Notes: generated by a model from the sequence alone, not told the origin. A DNA stretch of 64,000 bases from Raphanus sativus (GCF_000801105.2 NC_079511.1:21785792-21849791), one strand, 5' to 3'; counted from the stretch's first letter, positions 33,101 to 44,725 are shown. Numbers and translations are program-made.

Positions 33101-33716
33101 TAACAGTCGGGTGCTGGAATGGGAACCACCGGAAGTGGGGTGGGTGCGTTGCGATATTGGCATTGAATGGTGCAAGCACACTCTAGTCAGCGGGGCGTCT
33201 TGGATATTAAGAGATGATAGAGGAGAGGTGTTGCTGCACAGTAGATGCTCTTTTGCTAATGTGACTGATGCTATTGATGCCCATTCAAATGGCTGGTTAT
33301 GGGCTATAGAAAGCATGGGAAGTCTGGGGAGAAACAAGATTATTTTCGGTGTTGAGTCAGGGGAAATTGTAGGGGCTATTCTTCGACCTCCCGCTTGGCC
33401 ATCTTTTAAAGGTGTTGCGCTAAAAATCAAAAGTTCCCTTCATTTTTTGGATCGGTGGAAGCTCCTGTTGGTTAAAAGAAAGGCTATTCTTCCTGCCTAC
33501 TTGATTGCCAAAAGTGCTGTTGCTGAGAATTTTGCTCAATCATATGTTGCTAGAGGTTACCCTAGGTGGCTTTCTTCCTTTTTTGTGTAAGCAACCTTTA
33601 GTCCCTTGGGACTTTTGATGGGTATGATTGAGTCTTATTCTGTATTGGGGATGTAATGGTTGTGGTTTGATCCACTTGGTAATGAAAATTATATTTAGTG
33701 TGAAAAAAAAAAAAAA
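30186..33716 (+). mobile_element. 5'-truncated LINE with poly(A) tail
   Basis: The element begins abruptly inside ORF2, downstream of the endonuclease, which is the usual 5' truncation of target-primed LINE insertion. It ends in a run of 14 As (33703-33716). A convincing target duplication could not be identified because the left flank is itself A-rich. It lies in what may be an intron of the gene starting at 23588, in the same orientation. Confidence 0.85.
30193..33590 (+). pseudogene. LINE ORF2: reverse transcriptase, zf-RVT and RNase H
   Basis: Frame 1 (30193-32352, 719 codons) holds a complete-looking reverse-transcriptase domain: LRPISLCSVMYKIVSKII, KTDMSKAYDRVEW, RQGDPLSPFLF and the catalytic FADD at 31538-31549. 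A one-base frameshift near 32345 leads to the second frame (32349-33590, 413 codons). That frame has the zf-RVT motif (CQFCGDEPESANHIFFTC) and an RNase H domain starting VRCDIG. In this RNase H the acidic residue usually found in the second motif reads DAHSNGWLWA and the third motif reads GVESGE, so its active site looks degenerate. The endonuclease and ORF1 are absent. The long open frames suggest a fairly recent insertion. Confidence 0.88.
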
Positions 33717-34299
33717 GATAAGAATTCCTCCCTGTTCTCTTCCATGTCTTCGTGTTATGCTTATTTTTGTAAAGAACTAGATATCAAATTTTCAAAAAAG
33801 AAAAAAAACTAGATACCAATAATTAACCTGAGCACCAGAGTTTCTCCAACAGACTTTTTTTTGTCAAAACTCTAAAAATACTAAAATTAGTAATAATCAA
33901 CAAATAAAAATAAATTGTCAGAATATCATACATATATTATAGTACTAACAAAAGTGAAAAGATTTCTTTGAAAAAACTTTACATTCACAGAGTTTTTTAT
34001 TTGTCGTTCCGAAAATGTTTCATCTGATTCATTAGCTAAGATAACAAAATATTTTCACAGGGACTTGTATTACATTTGTTGTTCTGTTTCGGTCTGATTC
34101 TCTATATTATCTCAAGTTTGAGTGATAGATCAGTCGTTTGATGAAAAAAAAACTGTACATTCTTAGTCCCAGCTATACATTTTTGGGTTTAAAATCCGAA
34201 ATATACATGTTTAAAGGTCCGTATTGGTATTGTTTTTTCCTTTTGATAAGGGATAGAATTCATGTTGTGCCTTTTTGGCCTTATGAATGACCTTTGCAG

Positions 34300-34368
34300 G
34301 AGCCTGACCGTCCAAGTTCTAGCAAAAATGTTAATCAAGATCTGCCCAAGGCTCTAACTAATTTAAAG
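34300..34368 (+). other. Candidate exon, copy A, of the interrupted gene
   Basis: 69 bases between CTTTGCAG and GTATGA encode EPDRPSSSKNVNQDLPKALT plus NLK, in phase 0. It resembles the exon at 24297-24374 (shared S-K-x-V-x-Q pattern and intron start), so it probably belongs to the same modular gene. It is Ser/Pro-rich and probably disordered. Confidence 0.5.
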
Positions 34369-34782
34369 GTATGATACACTAAACATACAATATTGATGTT
34401 TCATATGCTCCCACTTTCTTGCTTTAAATATGAATTGTTCATGTCAAAATCTAGTAATCTATATGGGAAGCATATTTTAATTTTTAGAACTTAGTCTCTG
34501 CAAATGATTTATTTGATTCATTAGCTAAGATATCAAGATCCTTACACAAAGATTTGTATTACATTGGTTATTCTGTTCTGGTCTAGTTTTTCAGACTATC
34601 TTATGCTTGAGTAATAAGATCAGCCATTTGATGAAAAAATGAACCTTACATTCTTAGTTCCGACTATACATTTTTGGTGTCTGAAATATACATGTTTAAA
34701 GGTCCGTATTGGTATTTTTTCCCTTTCGATAAGGGATATAATTCATGTTGTGGTTTTTTGGCATTATGGATGACCTTTGCAG

Positions 34783-34851
34783 GAGCCTGACCGTCCAAGT
34801 TCTAGCAAAAATGTTAATCAAGATCCCCCAAAGGCTCCAAATACTTCAAAG
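34783..34851 (+). other. Candidate exon, copy B, of the interrupted gene
   Basis: Same length and splice sites as copy A, encoding EPDRPSSSKNVNQDPPKAPN plus TSK. Both copies keep the reading frame and both splice sites, which is more than chance decay would leave. No later exon or stop-containing last exon was found before the DUF247 gene. Confidence 0.5.
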
Positions 34852-34922
34852 GTATGATACACTAAACATACAATATTGATGTTTCATATGCTCCCACTTT
34901 CTTGCTTTAAATAGAACTGTTC

Positions 34923-35071
34923 ATGTCAGTTTTGTAACTATTCATAGAGTTTGGATTATGTATCATAATTTTATTGCCAAAGTTGATATATTTTTTGACA
35001 AATTATATCAACTTTGACAATAAAATTATGAAACATAATCCAAACTCTATGAATAGTTACAAAACTGACAT
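34923..35071. mobile_element. 149-bp near-perfect hairpin (foldback MITE)
   Basis: Arms of about 67 bases, starting ATGTCAGTTTTGTAACTATT and ending in its complement, pair with about two mismatches around a short TTTTTTGACAAAT loop. The upstream 483-bp repeat copy has GTTCATGTCAAAATCTAG at the equivalent place, so this is an insertion into copy B. No terminal repeats of a known superfamily and no clear target duplication are seen. Confidence 0.8.
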
Positions 35072-35464
35072 AATTATTCTTTATTATTTTTTTAATAAAT
35101 AATTATTAAACTAATGATATGTTAATTATTTTAGAATATAATGAAAATTATTTAATTTTCATTTGAAGAAAATAATAAAAACTATATTTTATTTATTCAA
35201 TATTTATTTTTACAAAAAAAAATCTTTTTATTCAAAAAATTTGATAATTTATATTTGGGCCACAAAAATCATCAACTTTAAAAGTCATTTTAAGCCTACT
35301 GTTGGTCAACTATAACCCATGTTCGGAAATTCGCTAGGCACTATCCGTGCGCTCGGGTTGGGCCTAGCGATTAATGAAAAGATCGGAGATTAATCGACGA
35401 TTAATCGGGGATTAATTTTATGATTTTTTAAAAGTGTTATGTTATATATAAGTTATACGTGACA

Positions 35465-35560
35465 TTACTGCAAATGAGTTTGCATGGTCTAGTGGTTAGT
35501 CCTCCTCAGAAAGACACAGTGGTGGTCGCGGGTTCGAGTGTAAAGTATTTTTTTTTACTG
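35465..35560 (+). mobile_element. Possible tRNA-derived SINE head
   Basis: TGGTCTAGTGG (35485-35495) fits a Pol III A box and GGTTCGAGTG (35531-35540) a B box, 46 bases apart. A T-rich stretch follows, and the tail and target duplications are not evident. It may be a SINE fragment or tRNA relic. Confidence 0.35.
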
Positions 35561-36177
35561 ATTTTCGCTCATTTGTCATTAATGAGCAAAATTACCAAAT
35601 TAGCCTCGTTTCTTCTTCAACCTCTGCGATTGAAAACCCTAATGGCCGCCTCTCTGTTTTTTTTTCACGATTTCCCACTCTTTTACTCAAACTTTATTAA
35701 ATTGAATCGAGCACAAACCAAACCGAAACAAAACCGAACACAAATCAAACCAAACTAATTTGAATTGACTTTGGTTAAAGTTCTCTTAAACCTTAATAAA
35801 GCAAACCAAACTTAAATCCGTAGTTAAACCGACATATTTACCCCTAATAAAACTGAATTATTGCTGACTTGACATCATTTGTCAATATATATATATATAT
35901 ATTTTAAATATTTATCATAAAATTCACCATGCGCAAGGTGCTGGTCTTATCCTAGTCATACTATTAAACGATATAGTCTGATCAATATAACTTATACCTT
36001 AATCCATATACATTAAACCATATGACTAAATCATAGCCCTTAAACAATAAAACATATATTAACATATGAGTCGGCTATAGAGTTTTCGTGCCAAGTTAAC
36101 TAAATCTTTCAAATGATTGTTGTGATCGTTTTAACTCTAAACCATAAACGGTTAAAACTAAAAACTATAAACTTAAG

Positions 36178-36433
36178 CCTTGTTCGTCCCGTGAACGCCG
36201 CAGCAGCGGTTATAATTTATAAAAGGAACGATGGTTTTGTTGCCTAAGTAAACAAATAAGATGTCGCTACGATTACTTGATGCTATAAAAAGGAACGGTG
36301 GTTATAATGATCACTGTGATCACTTTTGATGGGCAAAACTACCGCTGCCGGCATCGCTCTTGAAACACATGAGCAAGAAACAGTTATAAATTTTGCCGTT
36401 AGCCGCTGACACAGCGACTAGGAAAAGAACAAG
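36178..36433. repeat. Possible MITE with degenerate inverted ends
   Basis: The left end CCTTGTTCGTCCCGTGAACG and the complement of the right end (CTTGTTCTTTTCCTAGTCGC) share the first nine bases and a later CGC/AGCGG block. ACTTA occurs close to both ends but not exactly adjacent. Evidence is weak. Confidence 0.3.
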
Positions 36434-37209
36434 ACTTATATCAACGACTCAACGTATGAGTTGGTCATTGGGTTTATTGTACCTTGGTACCTAAATGTTG
36501 CAAATGATAGGCTTAATTTAACTTTAAGCATGAAAAGTAAAAAAGCTAAACCCTATATGTTTGAATAATTCATCAAGCTTTACAATATGACTCAAGTAAG
36601 AATTTAAACACATAATCTTGTGATACAGAATTAGAAACCAAATAAATTTGGAATTGGATTACCCATAATTTGAATCAAAGACGGATTTTGTTAGGTAACC
36701 TCCCAATTGCCATGTCAGCATGTCCTTGAGGACGAGTCCTAAAGTGATTTTGACGTCACACTCGACTTATCACTACACCTCATCTTTGTCATGTTGCAGT
36801 TTTGGCCAATCAAATTATAAAGCCACTTGATGTAAAAAAAAAAAAAAAATTATAAACCCAAAATTTTTCTAAAAAATATATTATGATGGCAATTTTGTTA
36901 CAACATTTCTAATGACCCACCTCTTAACTCTCTGAAGCCCATATACTCCCAACTAACCAAATGGTAGACGACCCCAGAGAAGTTATTCTCCAACCTAACA
37001 TTATAGTGTCTATCGTCACTCCTAGTACAACTTGGTTCTTCATGGTGATTTATAAACCCGAAAGACTTCGTTTTTCTCTCTCTCGATCTATGCATTCACT
37101 TGACCTATCAATTTCCTTCCTTTGTTTCCTGAAAAACCTCTAAAGCTCTTTTTCACAAGACTCCTAACAAACTAACAAGATTTCAAAAATTCTATACCGG
37201 AGCTGAGCC

Positions 37210-38706
37210 ATGATCCTTAGTGAACAAGATATTGAAAAAGGTAAAAAAACAAGCAACCAAAAAGATGTTGAAAAAGCTAATAGTTCAACGAAGCAAAAAG
37301 TTATCGAACAAGAAATCATCGATGAAGCAGAGAGTTCAAGCAAACCAGAAATCAGTTACCAAGATGATGATGAGAAGTTTCCAGAAATATTAGCAAAGAT
37401 GAATATGCTCATTCATATTGGTGCAGAGTCTTCAAAATTTCAAAGAAAAGGCGAAGAAGGTTCGTGTAGCATATTCAAGATTCCCCAAAGCCTGAAGAAG
37501 ATCCATCACAAGGGCTATGAACCTGAGATAGTGTCAATAGGTCCTTACCATCACGGGAAAGAGCATCTCCAAATGCTCGAGGAGCATAAACATCGTTATT
37601 TGAAACTTTTCCTTGGTGAGGCAAAAGATGGTGTCACTACGAACACTTTGGGCAGAAAAATATTGCAAATTGAGACAGCTATCAGGAACTCTTACTCTGA
37701 GAAGCTACTTGTTAATAAACCGGAGTTCCTCAAAATGATGCTTCTCGATGGTTGTTTCATTCTCATGTTGTTCTTTTCAATAGCAAGAGTGGATAAAGCA
37801 TCTGCCAAGCCACGAAATGATCCGATTCTGACAACGCCATGGATCCTCTCCACCATCCGGAGTGATATTCTGCTTTTGGAAAATCAGGTCCCTCTAATTC
37901 TTCTCGACACTCTTTTCAAAGAATCAGATTTATCTTGTCTTGGTTCTCTAAATCTTGAGAGACTTGCATTTAAGTTCTTTAACCTTTCAATGGCTGAGGA
38001 AGAAGAATCACAGAACCTTGAAGCAAAACATTTGCTTGATCTGATTCGTAAGAATTTCATAAATGGTACCTCTCAGAGTCCTAAGAAAACACCGTCAAAT
38101 TCTCGTTATGATGATTCGAGACTGATTCTTTCAGCCAAGAGACTTCGCCTCCAGGGGATAAAATTCAAGGCTTCTCATTATCATTCATCTGACCCAAGCA
38201 GAAGCTCGCAGGAAAAAACAATACTGGAGATAAAACTAAACGGAAATGAGCTTCACATACCACCAATAGTGTTCGATGAATTCTTCAGCTCCTTCTTGCT
38301 AAACTGTGTTGCTTTTGAGCAGTTATCTACAAAGTGTTCTAACAATATAACCAGCTATGTAGTTTTCATGGGATGTCTGATGAATGAAGAGGCAGATGCT
38401 ACCTATCTTAGTGAGAAAGGAATAATAGATAACTATTTTGGGAATGGGAGTGATCTCTCTCAATTCTTCAAAGTCATTTGCAAAGATGTTGCCTTCGACA
38501 TGAGTAAGAGTTACTTGAAAGAAGAGTTCGAAGGGATCAACAATTACACTTCAAACAGATGGAATGTGGAGTTTGCAAGGTTCAAGCACCTTCACTTTGA
38601 TTCTCCTTGGACTCTTCTATCATCTTTAGCTGTTTTGGCAGCTATTTTGCTTTCAATACTCCAGACTATTTTCGGGGGCCTGAGTTATCTTCATCATTGT
38701 AAGTAA
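37210..38706 (+). CDS. DUF247 / UPF0481 membrane-anchored protein
   Basis: One intact exon of 498 codons with the ATG in CCATGATCC. Residues 1-85 are an acidic, Lys/Glu-rich leader. The DUF247 domain starts at about residue 88 with IFKIPQSL and EPEIVSIGPYHHG (104-116), then DGCFI (180-184) and LENQVPL (223-229), all standard family motifs. A hydrophobic segment near 470-492 (LLSSLAVLAAILLSILQTIF) followed by a short polar tail predicts a C-terminal membrane anchor, as in most family members. Single-exon structure and about 500 residues are usual. Known roles are few: grass relatives act in self-incompatibility, while most crucifer copies are uncharacterised. No lesion is seen, and the gene stands alone between repeat-rich flanks. 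Confidence 0.93.
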   Translation: MILSEQDIEKGKKTSNQKDVEKANSSTKQKVIEQEIIDEAESSSKPEISYQDDDEKFPEILAKMNMLIHIGAESSKFQRKGEEGSCSIFKIPQSLKKIHHKGYEPEIVSIGPYHHGKEHLQMLEEHKHRYLKLFLGEAKDGVTTNTLGRKILQIETAIRNSYSEKLLVNKPEFLKMMLLDGCFILMLFFSIARVDKASAKPRNDPILTTPWILSTIRSDILLLENQVPLILLDTLFKESDLSCLGSLNLERLAFKFFNLSMAEEEESQNLEAKHLLDLIRKNFINGTSQSPKKTPSNSRYDDSRLILSAKRLRLQGIKFKASHYHSSDPSRSSQEKTILEIKLNGNELHIPPIVFDEFFSSFLLNCVAFEQLSTKCSNNITSYVVFMGCLMNEEADATYLSEKGIIDNYFGNGSDLSQFFKVICKDVAFDMSKSYLKEEFEGINNYTSNRWNVEFARFKHLHFDSPWTLLSSLAVLAAILLSILQTIFGGLSYLHHCK

Positions 38707-39502
38707 CCATTTGATAAATGCATTTGATTTTCAGTTGAGTTGTAAACATAACTGCGATCTATCGGAGTAAAGCGTCATCGTCATGACTGTCTGTCATCTA
38801 TGTTTACATGTTTGTCTATACTGTGTCTGTCGTTGCTTGCATCATTCATAGTGAGAGTCTTTATAAACGTTGAACTGTACTTAAAACATTATTATTTGTA
38901 TCTTGTTTTATGATATAGCATTTTGATTTATTTTTGTGTCAGAATTATCTTAAACTACTAACGTTAATTGTAAAGCCTTGATCGCCCAAATCTAATGGAC
39001 CTTTATGCCCCTTCACTCGGCTTGCGTGTCCTATACTCCTATCCCATGTAATCCGCCAACCACATGCACAGGGTTACACCACCACAATACGCTGTCTCCA
39101 GGTGATCCGTTCTATACTAGGCAAGACACATGCCAGGTCCGGCAATGAATCATGCCACCTCATGTAATATACACATGATCCAATATGATATAATGCAACA
39201 CCCGAGATATACGTACCTCCTTTACGTTGGACTGACACACATTGGCCTTAAACCTTTCCTATATCAAATACACTATCATTTCTTGTTTTAGCAACCAATG
39301 AGTAAATTTAGGTATTCTCACATTACAAAGAAATATACATGTGTGCATATATGTGATATAGTTCACTTATCAAACAACTATGTGTATAGTTATAGATAAC
39401 AAATAGGAATGAATTCCTTATAGAAACTCCCACTATGAAGCGAGAAAGAAAGAAGGAAAAAGCGATCATATCAGTTCTCACATTGGCCTTAGATCTTTGA
39501 AC
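38707..39502. other. 3' flank of the DUF247 gene and spacer
   Basis: No ORF recognised. It probably includes the 3' UTR. The last five bases, TGAAC (39498-39502), are the left target duplication of the copia element that follows. Confidence 0.5.
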
Positions 39503-42500
39503 TGTTGAGATGAGGTGTCAGACTTGAGAATTAAACTAGAGGGTTATAAGGATTTATAAGACTTTATAAAGGATTGCCAGACTTGAGAAGTTAGACACCA
39601 GACTTGAGAGGTTATACACCAGACTGTAGCTACAGTACTCGCCCAGAAAAGAAGAAACATGATAAGGTTTAGATACATTGAACCTAGACAGTCTTGTAAT
39701 CTCTTTAAAACCTTGTAAACCCTCATTGTAATATTTTTAATGGAGTTTTGAGTCTCTCTCTAGTCTCTCTCTTGTTCTTATTCTCTCTAATCTCTTAATC
39801 ACTTCAATCTCATACAAAATACTCAGATTAATCTGAATCACACTATAAAACCCAAAAGTGTTTATGGTATCAGAGCCTGGTTCTCTAAAAATCTGGGTGT
39901 GATTTTTTTTTAAATCTGAGTGTTCTTGAGTGTTTTTGAGGGTTTTCAAGAGCTAGATCTTTGAAAAACTCAAGATTGTTTCTGTTGGTGTTTATTTTTG
40001 GAGGTTTTGGAGGTCAGATCTGGCACCTACTATTCAATACAAAGATGGAGCTAAGATCTGATACAACAACAAGGCATGAAGAGGAGATTGATGAAAGTTG
40101 GTCCAAATGGGCTAGAACAACTCTTGAGAGTTGTGGGTTGTGGTGTGGCCATGTAAAGGAAGGACCTTTAATGGAAATGGTCATGGAAGAAGGTCAGACA
40201 AGAAGTCTGGAAGATGGAGATGAGGCTGCTCAAGAAAACACTATAAAGAGTGGAATTGAAGCAGCTCATGAAGAAAAATTCAAACTTGTGAAGGTGTGTG
40301 AGGTCAAAGAGTTGATCCGCAACTATAAACAAGGGAAGGATGAGATTTTTCATCTTGTGGGAAGGCTGAGAGAAGTGTGGCTGGAGCTTATGGCAAGGTC
40401 AGAAACTATTCAAGAAAGAAAAGAACAAGATTGTGTCTTTAACTTTCTGGTGGCTAAGATATGTGAGTTTGTTCAATACACTTGTGATGTGTATGAGAAA
40501 AGGAAGGTATCAACTCAAGTGAGGGGTGGTACTAGCTTTAGAAGAAGAAGATTAAGAAAGCTCTCCAAGGGATGGTTCATGATGAGAAAGACTTGGAGAA
40601 GAGGCAAGGAATCAGGTCATCTAAGTGATAAGATGAGCTTGAAAATGATCAAGGAAGCTGCGCAAAAGGTGGTGAAGGGAGAGTGTTCTTACTCTGCCTA
40701 CATTGGGAGCTCATGTGAGGAAAGTATGGTGGTAAGGAAGCAAGAGACCAAAAGAGCAGATGATCGTATCACAAAGAAGGAATGGGATGAGTTTGTTAAG
40801 TATGTGTATGCTTTGGCTACGACCCGGAGTCAAGGAGCTCCTGCCTTAGCATCCACAACCAAACCCGTCATCATTGATTCTGGAGCAAGTCATCATATGA
40901 TCAGTGATAGGAGTCTGATTAGTGAGGTCAAGGCTGCAACAGGGAGTGTGATGATAGCTAATGGAGATAAGATCCCAATAGAAGGAGTAGGAAATCTCAA
41001 GTTATTTGAAAAGAACTCAGCAGCTTTCTATCTGCCTCAATTCACTTCAAATCTGATATCAGTAAAGAAAGCTACCGTTGATCTGGATTGTCAAGTGGTA
41101 TTCAGACCAAATGAAGTTGAGTTCCAAGATTTGAAGACTGGAAGAATCATTGGCAGGGGAGACAGTAAGAATCAGCTCTACCATCTCCAAATGACTAAGA
41201 ATCCTAAACCCTTTGATTCTGTTTGCTTGAGTAGTGCTATTGATGGAGTTGATAGTAGTACTTGGCATGCTAGATTGAGACATCCTCATACTCGTGCAAT
41301 TGAACTGATTTTACCTAAATTGTCATTCAATCACTTAGAGTGTGAGGCTTGCATCTTAGGAAAGCATTGTAGAACTGTCTTTTCTAGATCTGAGACAATA
41401 TATGAGCATTGCTTTGACCTGGTTCATTCAGATGTATGGACAGCTCCCTGCATGTCTAGAGATAGTCAGAAGTATTTTGTGACGTTTATTGATGAGAAAT
41501 CTAAATATACTTGGGTCACAATGCTTCCTTCTAAAGATAGAGTTCTAGATGTCTTTATAAACTTCCAAGCATATGTTGCTAATCAATACAATGCTACTGT
41601 GAAGGTTCTAAGATCTGATAATGGAGGAGAGTACACAAGTAATGCCTTTAAGAGTCATCTAGCAAAGCATGGGATTGTGCAACAGACAAGCTGTCCTTAC
41701 ACACCACAGTAGAATGGGGTAGCTGAGAGGAAGAATAGGCACTTGATGGAGGTAGCAAGATCTATGATGTTCCATGCTAAAGTCCCAAAACGCTTCTGGA
41801 GTGATGTTGTTCAGACTGCCTGCTATCTCATCAACCGAGTACCAACTCAGATCTTGAAGGATCTTTCTCCATTTGAAGTGTTGAACAAGAACAAGCCAAG
41901 TATTGATCATCTAAGAGTCTTTGGGTGTGTGTGCTATTTCTGGGTTCCAGGAGAGCGGAGAAATAAGCTGGAGGAGAAGAGTACTAAAGCCATGTTTATT
42001 GGATACTCTATAACCCAGAAGGATTACAAGTGTTATGATCCAGACACAAGGAGGGTGCTGGTATCAAGAGAAGTGAAGCTTGTGGAGTCTACAGGGTATT
42101 ATGAGAAAGAAAAGTGGGAAGACTTGGAGGATCAGTCTCAAGCATCACCAGGAAGGGCAAACACTCTGAAGATTTTGATGGAAAAACTTGGGATAAACAT
42201 GTCTCAAGATCAGGTGCCAAGAAGAACACCTACTGATCAAGCTGAAGAAGCTAGCAGAGAAATCCCTCTTGACCATGAGAGGGGGAATGGAACTGAACCT
42301 GGAGTGCAAGAACAATATGGAGCTGAAGAACCAACTCATCTTGATCATGAGGGGGGTAATGAACATGAACCTGAAGCTGGAGGTCAAGGAGATCAAGGAT
42401 CAGGTAAACATGATCAAGATGGAGTAGGAGAAGAGAGTCATGAACCTGAAGGAGAAGTTCAGACTCAAGGAGAAGAAGAACAAGAGGAGGTGCAACCGGA

Positions 42501-44725
42501 ACCAGCTCAAGAGGTTCAAGCGCCAGTCTTAAGAAGAAGCACAAGGCAAAGGTATCCTTCCAAGTGGGTAAACAAGAAAGTGTACTACAATGCCCAGATT
42601 GTGGAGCATCCTTCTCAAGCCGTGTGTTCCTTTGCTGAGTTCCCTGAAGAGCATTACGCATTCATGATTAGTTTAGATGAGAGCTATGTGCCAAGGTCCT
42701 ATGAAGAAGCTATGGAGATACAAGAGTGGAGAGATTCTGTAGCCGATGAATCTAATGCTATGATCAGAAATGATACATGGTATGAGAGTGAGCTACCAAA
42801 GGGAAAGAGAGCAGTTTCCAGCAGATGGATCTTTACTATCAAGTACTTGCCAAATGGAAAGATAGATAGGAGGAAGACCAGATTGGTGGCAAGAGGGTTC
42901 ACTCAGACATATGGAGAGGATTATATTGACACCTTTGCGCCAGTTGCCAAGCTGCATATAGTTCGAATTGTGTTATCCATTGCAACAAACCTAGAGTGGG
43001 ATTTGTGGCAAATGGTTAAAGAATGCTTTTCTACAAGGTGAGCTAGAAGATGAGGTATACATGCTTCCACCTCCTGGTCTTGAACATCTAGTAAAGCCAG
43101 GAAATGTTTTAAGATTGAAGAAAGCGATATATGGGCTGAAGCAATCTCCTAGAGCTTGGTACATCAAGCTAAGTACAACTCTCAATGGGAGAGGGTTCAG
43201 GAAGTCTGAACTAGATCACACCCTCTTCACTCTGACAGGACCATCAGGGATCATTGTTATCTTGGTGTATGTAGACGATCTGATTATCACAGGGAGTGAT
43301 AAGGTTGGGATCCAAGCCACAAAAGACTTTCTCAAGTCTGTGTTTGACATCAAAGACTTGGGAGAGATGAAGTATTTCTTGGGGATTGAGATATGCAGAT
43401 CCAAGGAGGGCTTGTTTATGTCTCAAAGGAAGTATACTATGGATATGCTGAAGGAGACTGATGTGCTTGGAGGAAAGATTGCCAAGACACCTCTTGAGGA
43501 GGGATATAAGGTCATGCGTGAGGGGGAGATTGAAGAGAACAAGTTGTTTGAGGATCCTAAGCTGTATAGAAGGATGGTGGGTAAGTTGATCTACTTGACC
43601 ATCACAAGACCAGATATATGTTTTGCTGTGAACCAAGTGAGTCAGCACATGCATACGCCAAAGAACCATCACTGGAAGATGGTTGATAGAATACTGAGGT
43701 ATTTGAGTGGCACATCTGGACAAGGAGTTTGGATGGGTTGCAATGGCAATACAGAAGTGGTTGGGTATTGTGATGCAGATTAGGCAGGAGATAGAGTAGA
43801 CAGAAGGTCTACCACATGGTATTGCACTTTCATTGGAGGGAACCTGGTTACATGGAAGAGTAAGAAGCAGAAAGTGATTTCCTGTTCAAGTGCTGAGGCT
43901 GAGTACAGGGCCATGTTGAAGCTGACAAACGAGTTGGTATGGATCAAGGGTATCTTGAAGCATATGGAGATTGAGCAGACCACTCCTATGACAATGCACT
44001 GTGACAATCAGGCAGCAATTCATATTGCCTCCAACTCAGTGTTTCATGAGAGAACAAAGCACATTGAAGTAGATTGCCACAAGGTGAGGTGGATGATTAT
44101 CCTAGGAGTGATACTGCCATGTTATACAAGGAGTGAGGATCAATTAGCAGATGTGTTTACTAAAGCAGCGAGATTGAAGACAATGGAGTCCATACACTCT
44201 AGGCTTGGACTCATTGACCTTACTCCTAGGAGCTGATCCCCTTGATCATGAAGTCTCCACTCTTTTTCCCTCATCAAGTTTTGTCGCAATGGGTTTTCTT
44301 GGTGAGGTTTTTAATGAGGGAGGTCTTCATGACTTTCCAAACTTGACTTGTTTCACATGGTCAAGTTTGAGGGGGAGTGTTGAGATGAGGTGCCAGACTT
44401 GAGAATTAAACTAGAGGGTTATAAGGATTTATAAGACTTTATAAAGGATTGTCAGACTTGAGAGGTTATACACCAGACTTGAGACTGTAGCTACAATACT
44501 CGCCCAGAAAAGAAGAAACAGGATAAAGTTTAGATACATTGAACCTAGACAGTCTTGTAATCTCTTTAAAACCTTGTAAACCCTCATTGTAATATTTTTA
44601 ATGGAGTTTTGAGTCTCTCTCTAGTCTCTCTCTTGTTCTTATTCTCTCTAATCTCTTAATCACTTCAATCTCATACAAAATACTCAGATTAATCTGAATC
44701 ACACTATAAAACCCAAAAGTGTTTA
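39503..44725 (+). mobile_element. Complete copia retrotransposon with both LTRs
   Basis: The left LTR (39503-39864) and right LTR (44378-44725) start TGTTGAGATGAGGTG and end AAAAGTGTTTA. They differ by about five substitutions and two small indels by eye. The 5-bp duplication TGAAC flanks the element (39498-39502 and 44726-44730). The primer-binding site TGGTATCAGAGC, complementary to initiator tRNA-Met, starts at 39865. The polypurine tract GAGGGGGAG directly precedes 44378. LTR similarity suggests a fairly young insertion, yet the polyprotein is broken. Confidence 0.95.
39961..44236 (+). pseudogene. Copia gag-pol polyprotein with three lesions
   Basis: The first frame (39961-41712) has an unusual gag-like region without a Cys-His zinc knuckle, then a protease DSGAS motif (residues 306-310), an integrase zinc region (HARLRHP, CEACILGKH) and integrase core motifs (HSDVW, RSDNGGEYT). 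An in-frame TAG at 41710 replaces the second Gln codon of the usual PQQNG motif. The same frame resumes (to 43041), ending in a frameshift near 43015 in the reverse-transcriptase start. A third frame (43061-43783) has the YVDD active site (43268-43279) and is stopped by TAG at 43781 in the RNase H motif where Trp is normal (DAD-stop-AGD). It then continues to 44236 (SSAEAEYRA, DNQAAIHIA). All domains are present in copia order (protease, integrase, RT, RNase H), but the protein cannot be made in one piece. Confidence 0.92.

Larger units (their letters stand above)
34015..34965 (+). repeat. 483-bp tandem duplication containing an exon
   Basis: The stretch beginning TTCATTAGCTAAGATA (34028) recurs at about 34514. 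The exon start is duplicated at a distance of 483 bases (34300 and 34783). Both copies share flanking words such as ACATGTTTAAAGGTCCGTAT and the GTATGATACAC donor context. There are many small differences, so the duplication is not recent. Confidence 0.85.

Noticed and set aside
33717..33730. GATAAG shared by the LINE right flank and 30110-30116 as a target duplication
   Set aside because: Only six bases, and the left copy lies about 70 bases away from the LINE start, so it does not flank the element.
35275..35440. Block with GCCTAGCGATTAATG and GATTAATCGGGGATTAAT as a regulatory site
   Set aside because: I associate this word with dispersed crucifer repeats; no boundary, gene or conservation supports a regulatory role here.
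35459..35758. 99-codon plus-strand ORF
   Set aside because: Starts in the tRNA-like stretch and ends in a CAAACC/GAACAC low-complexity run. No domain.
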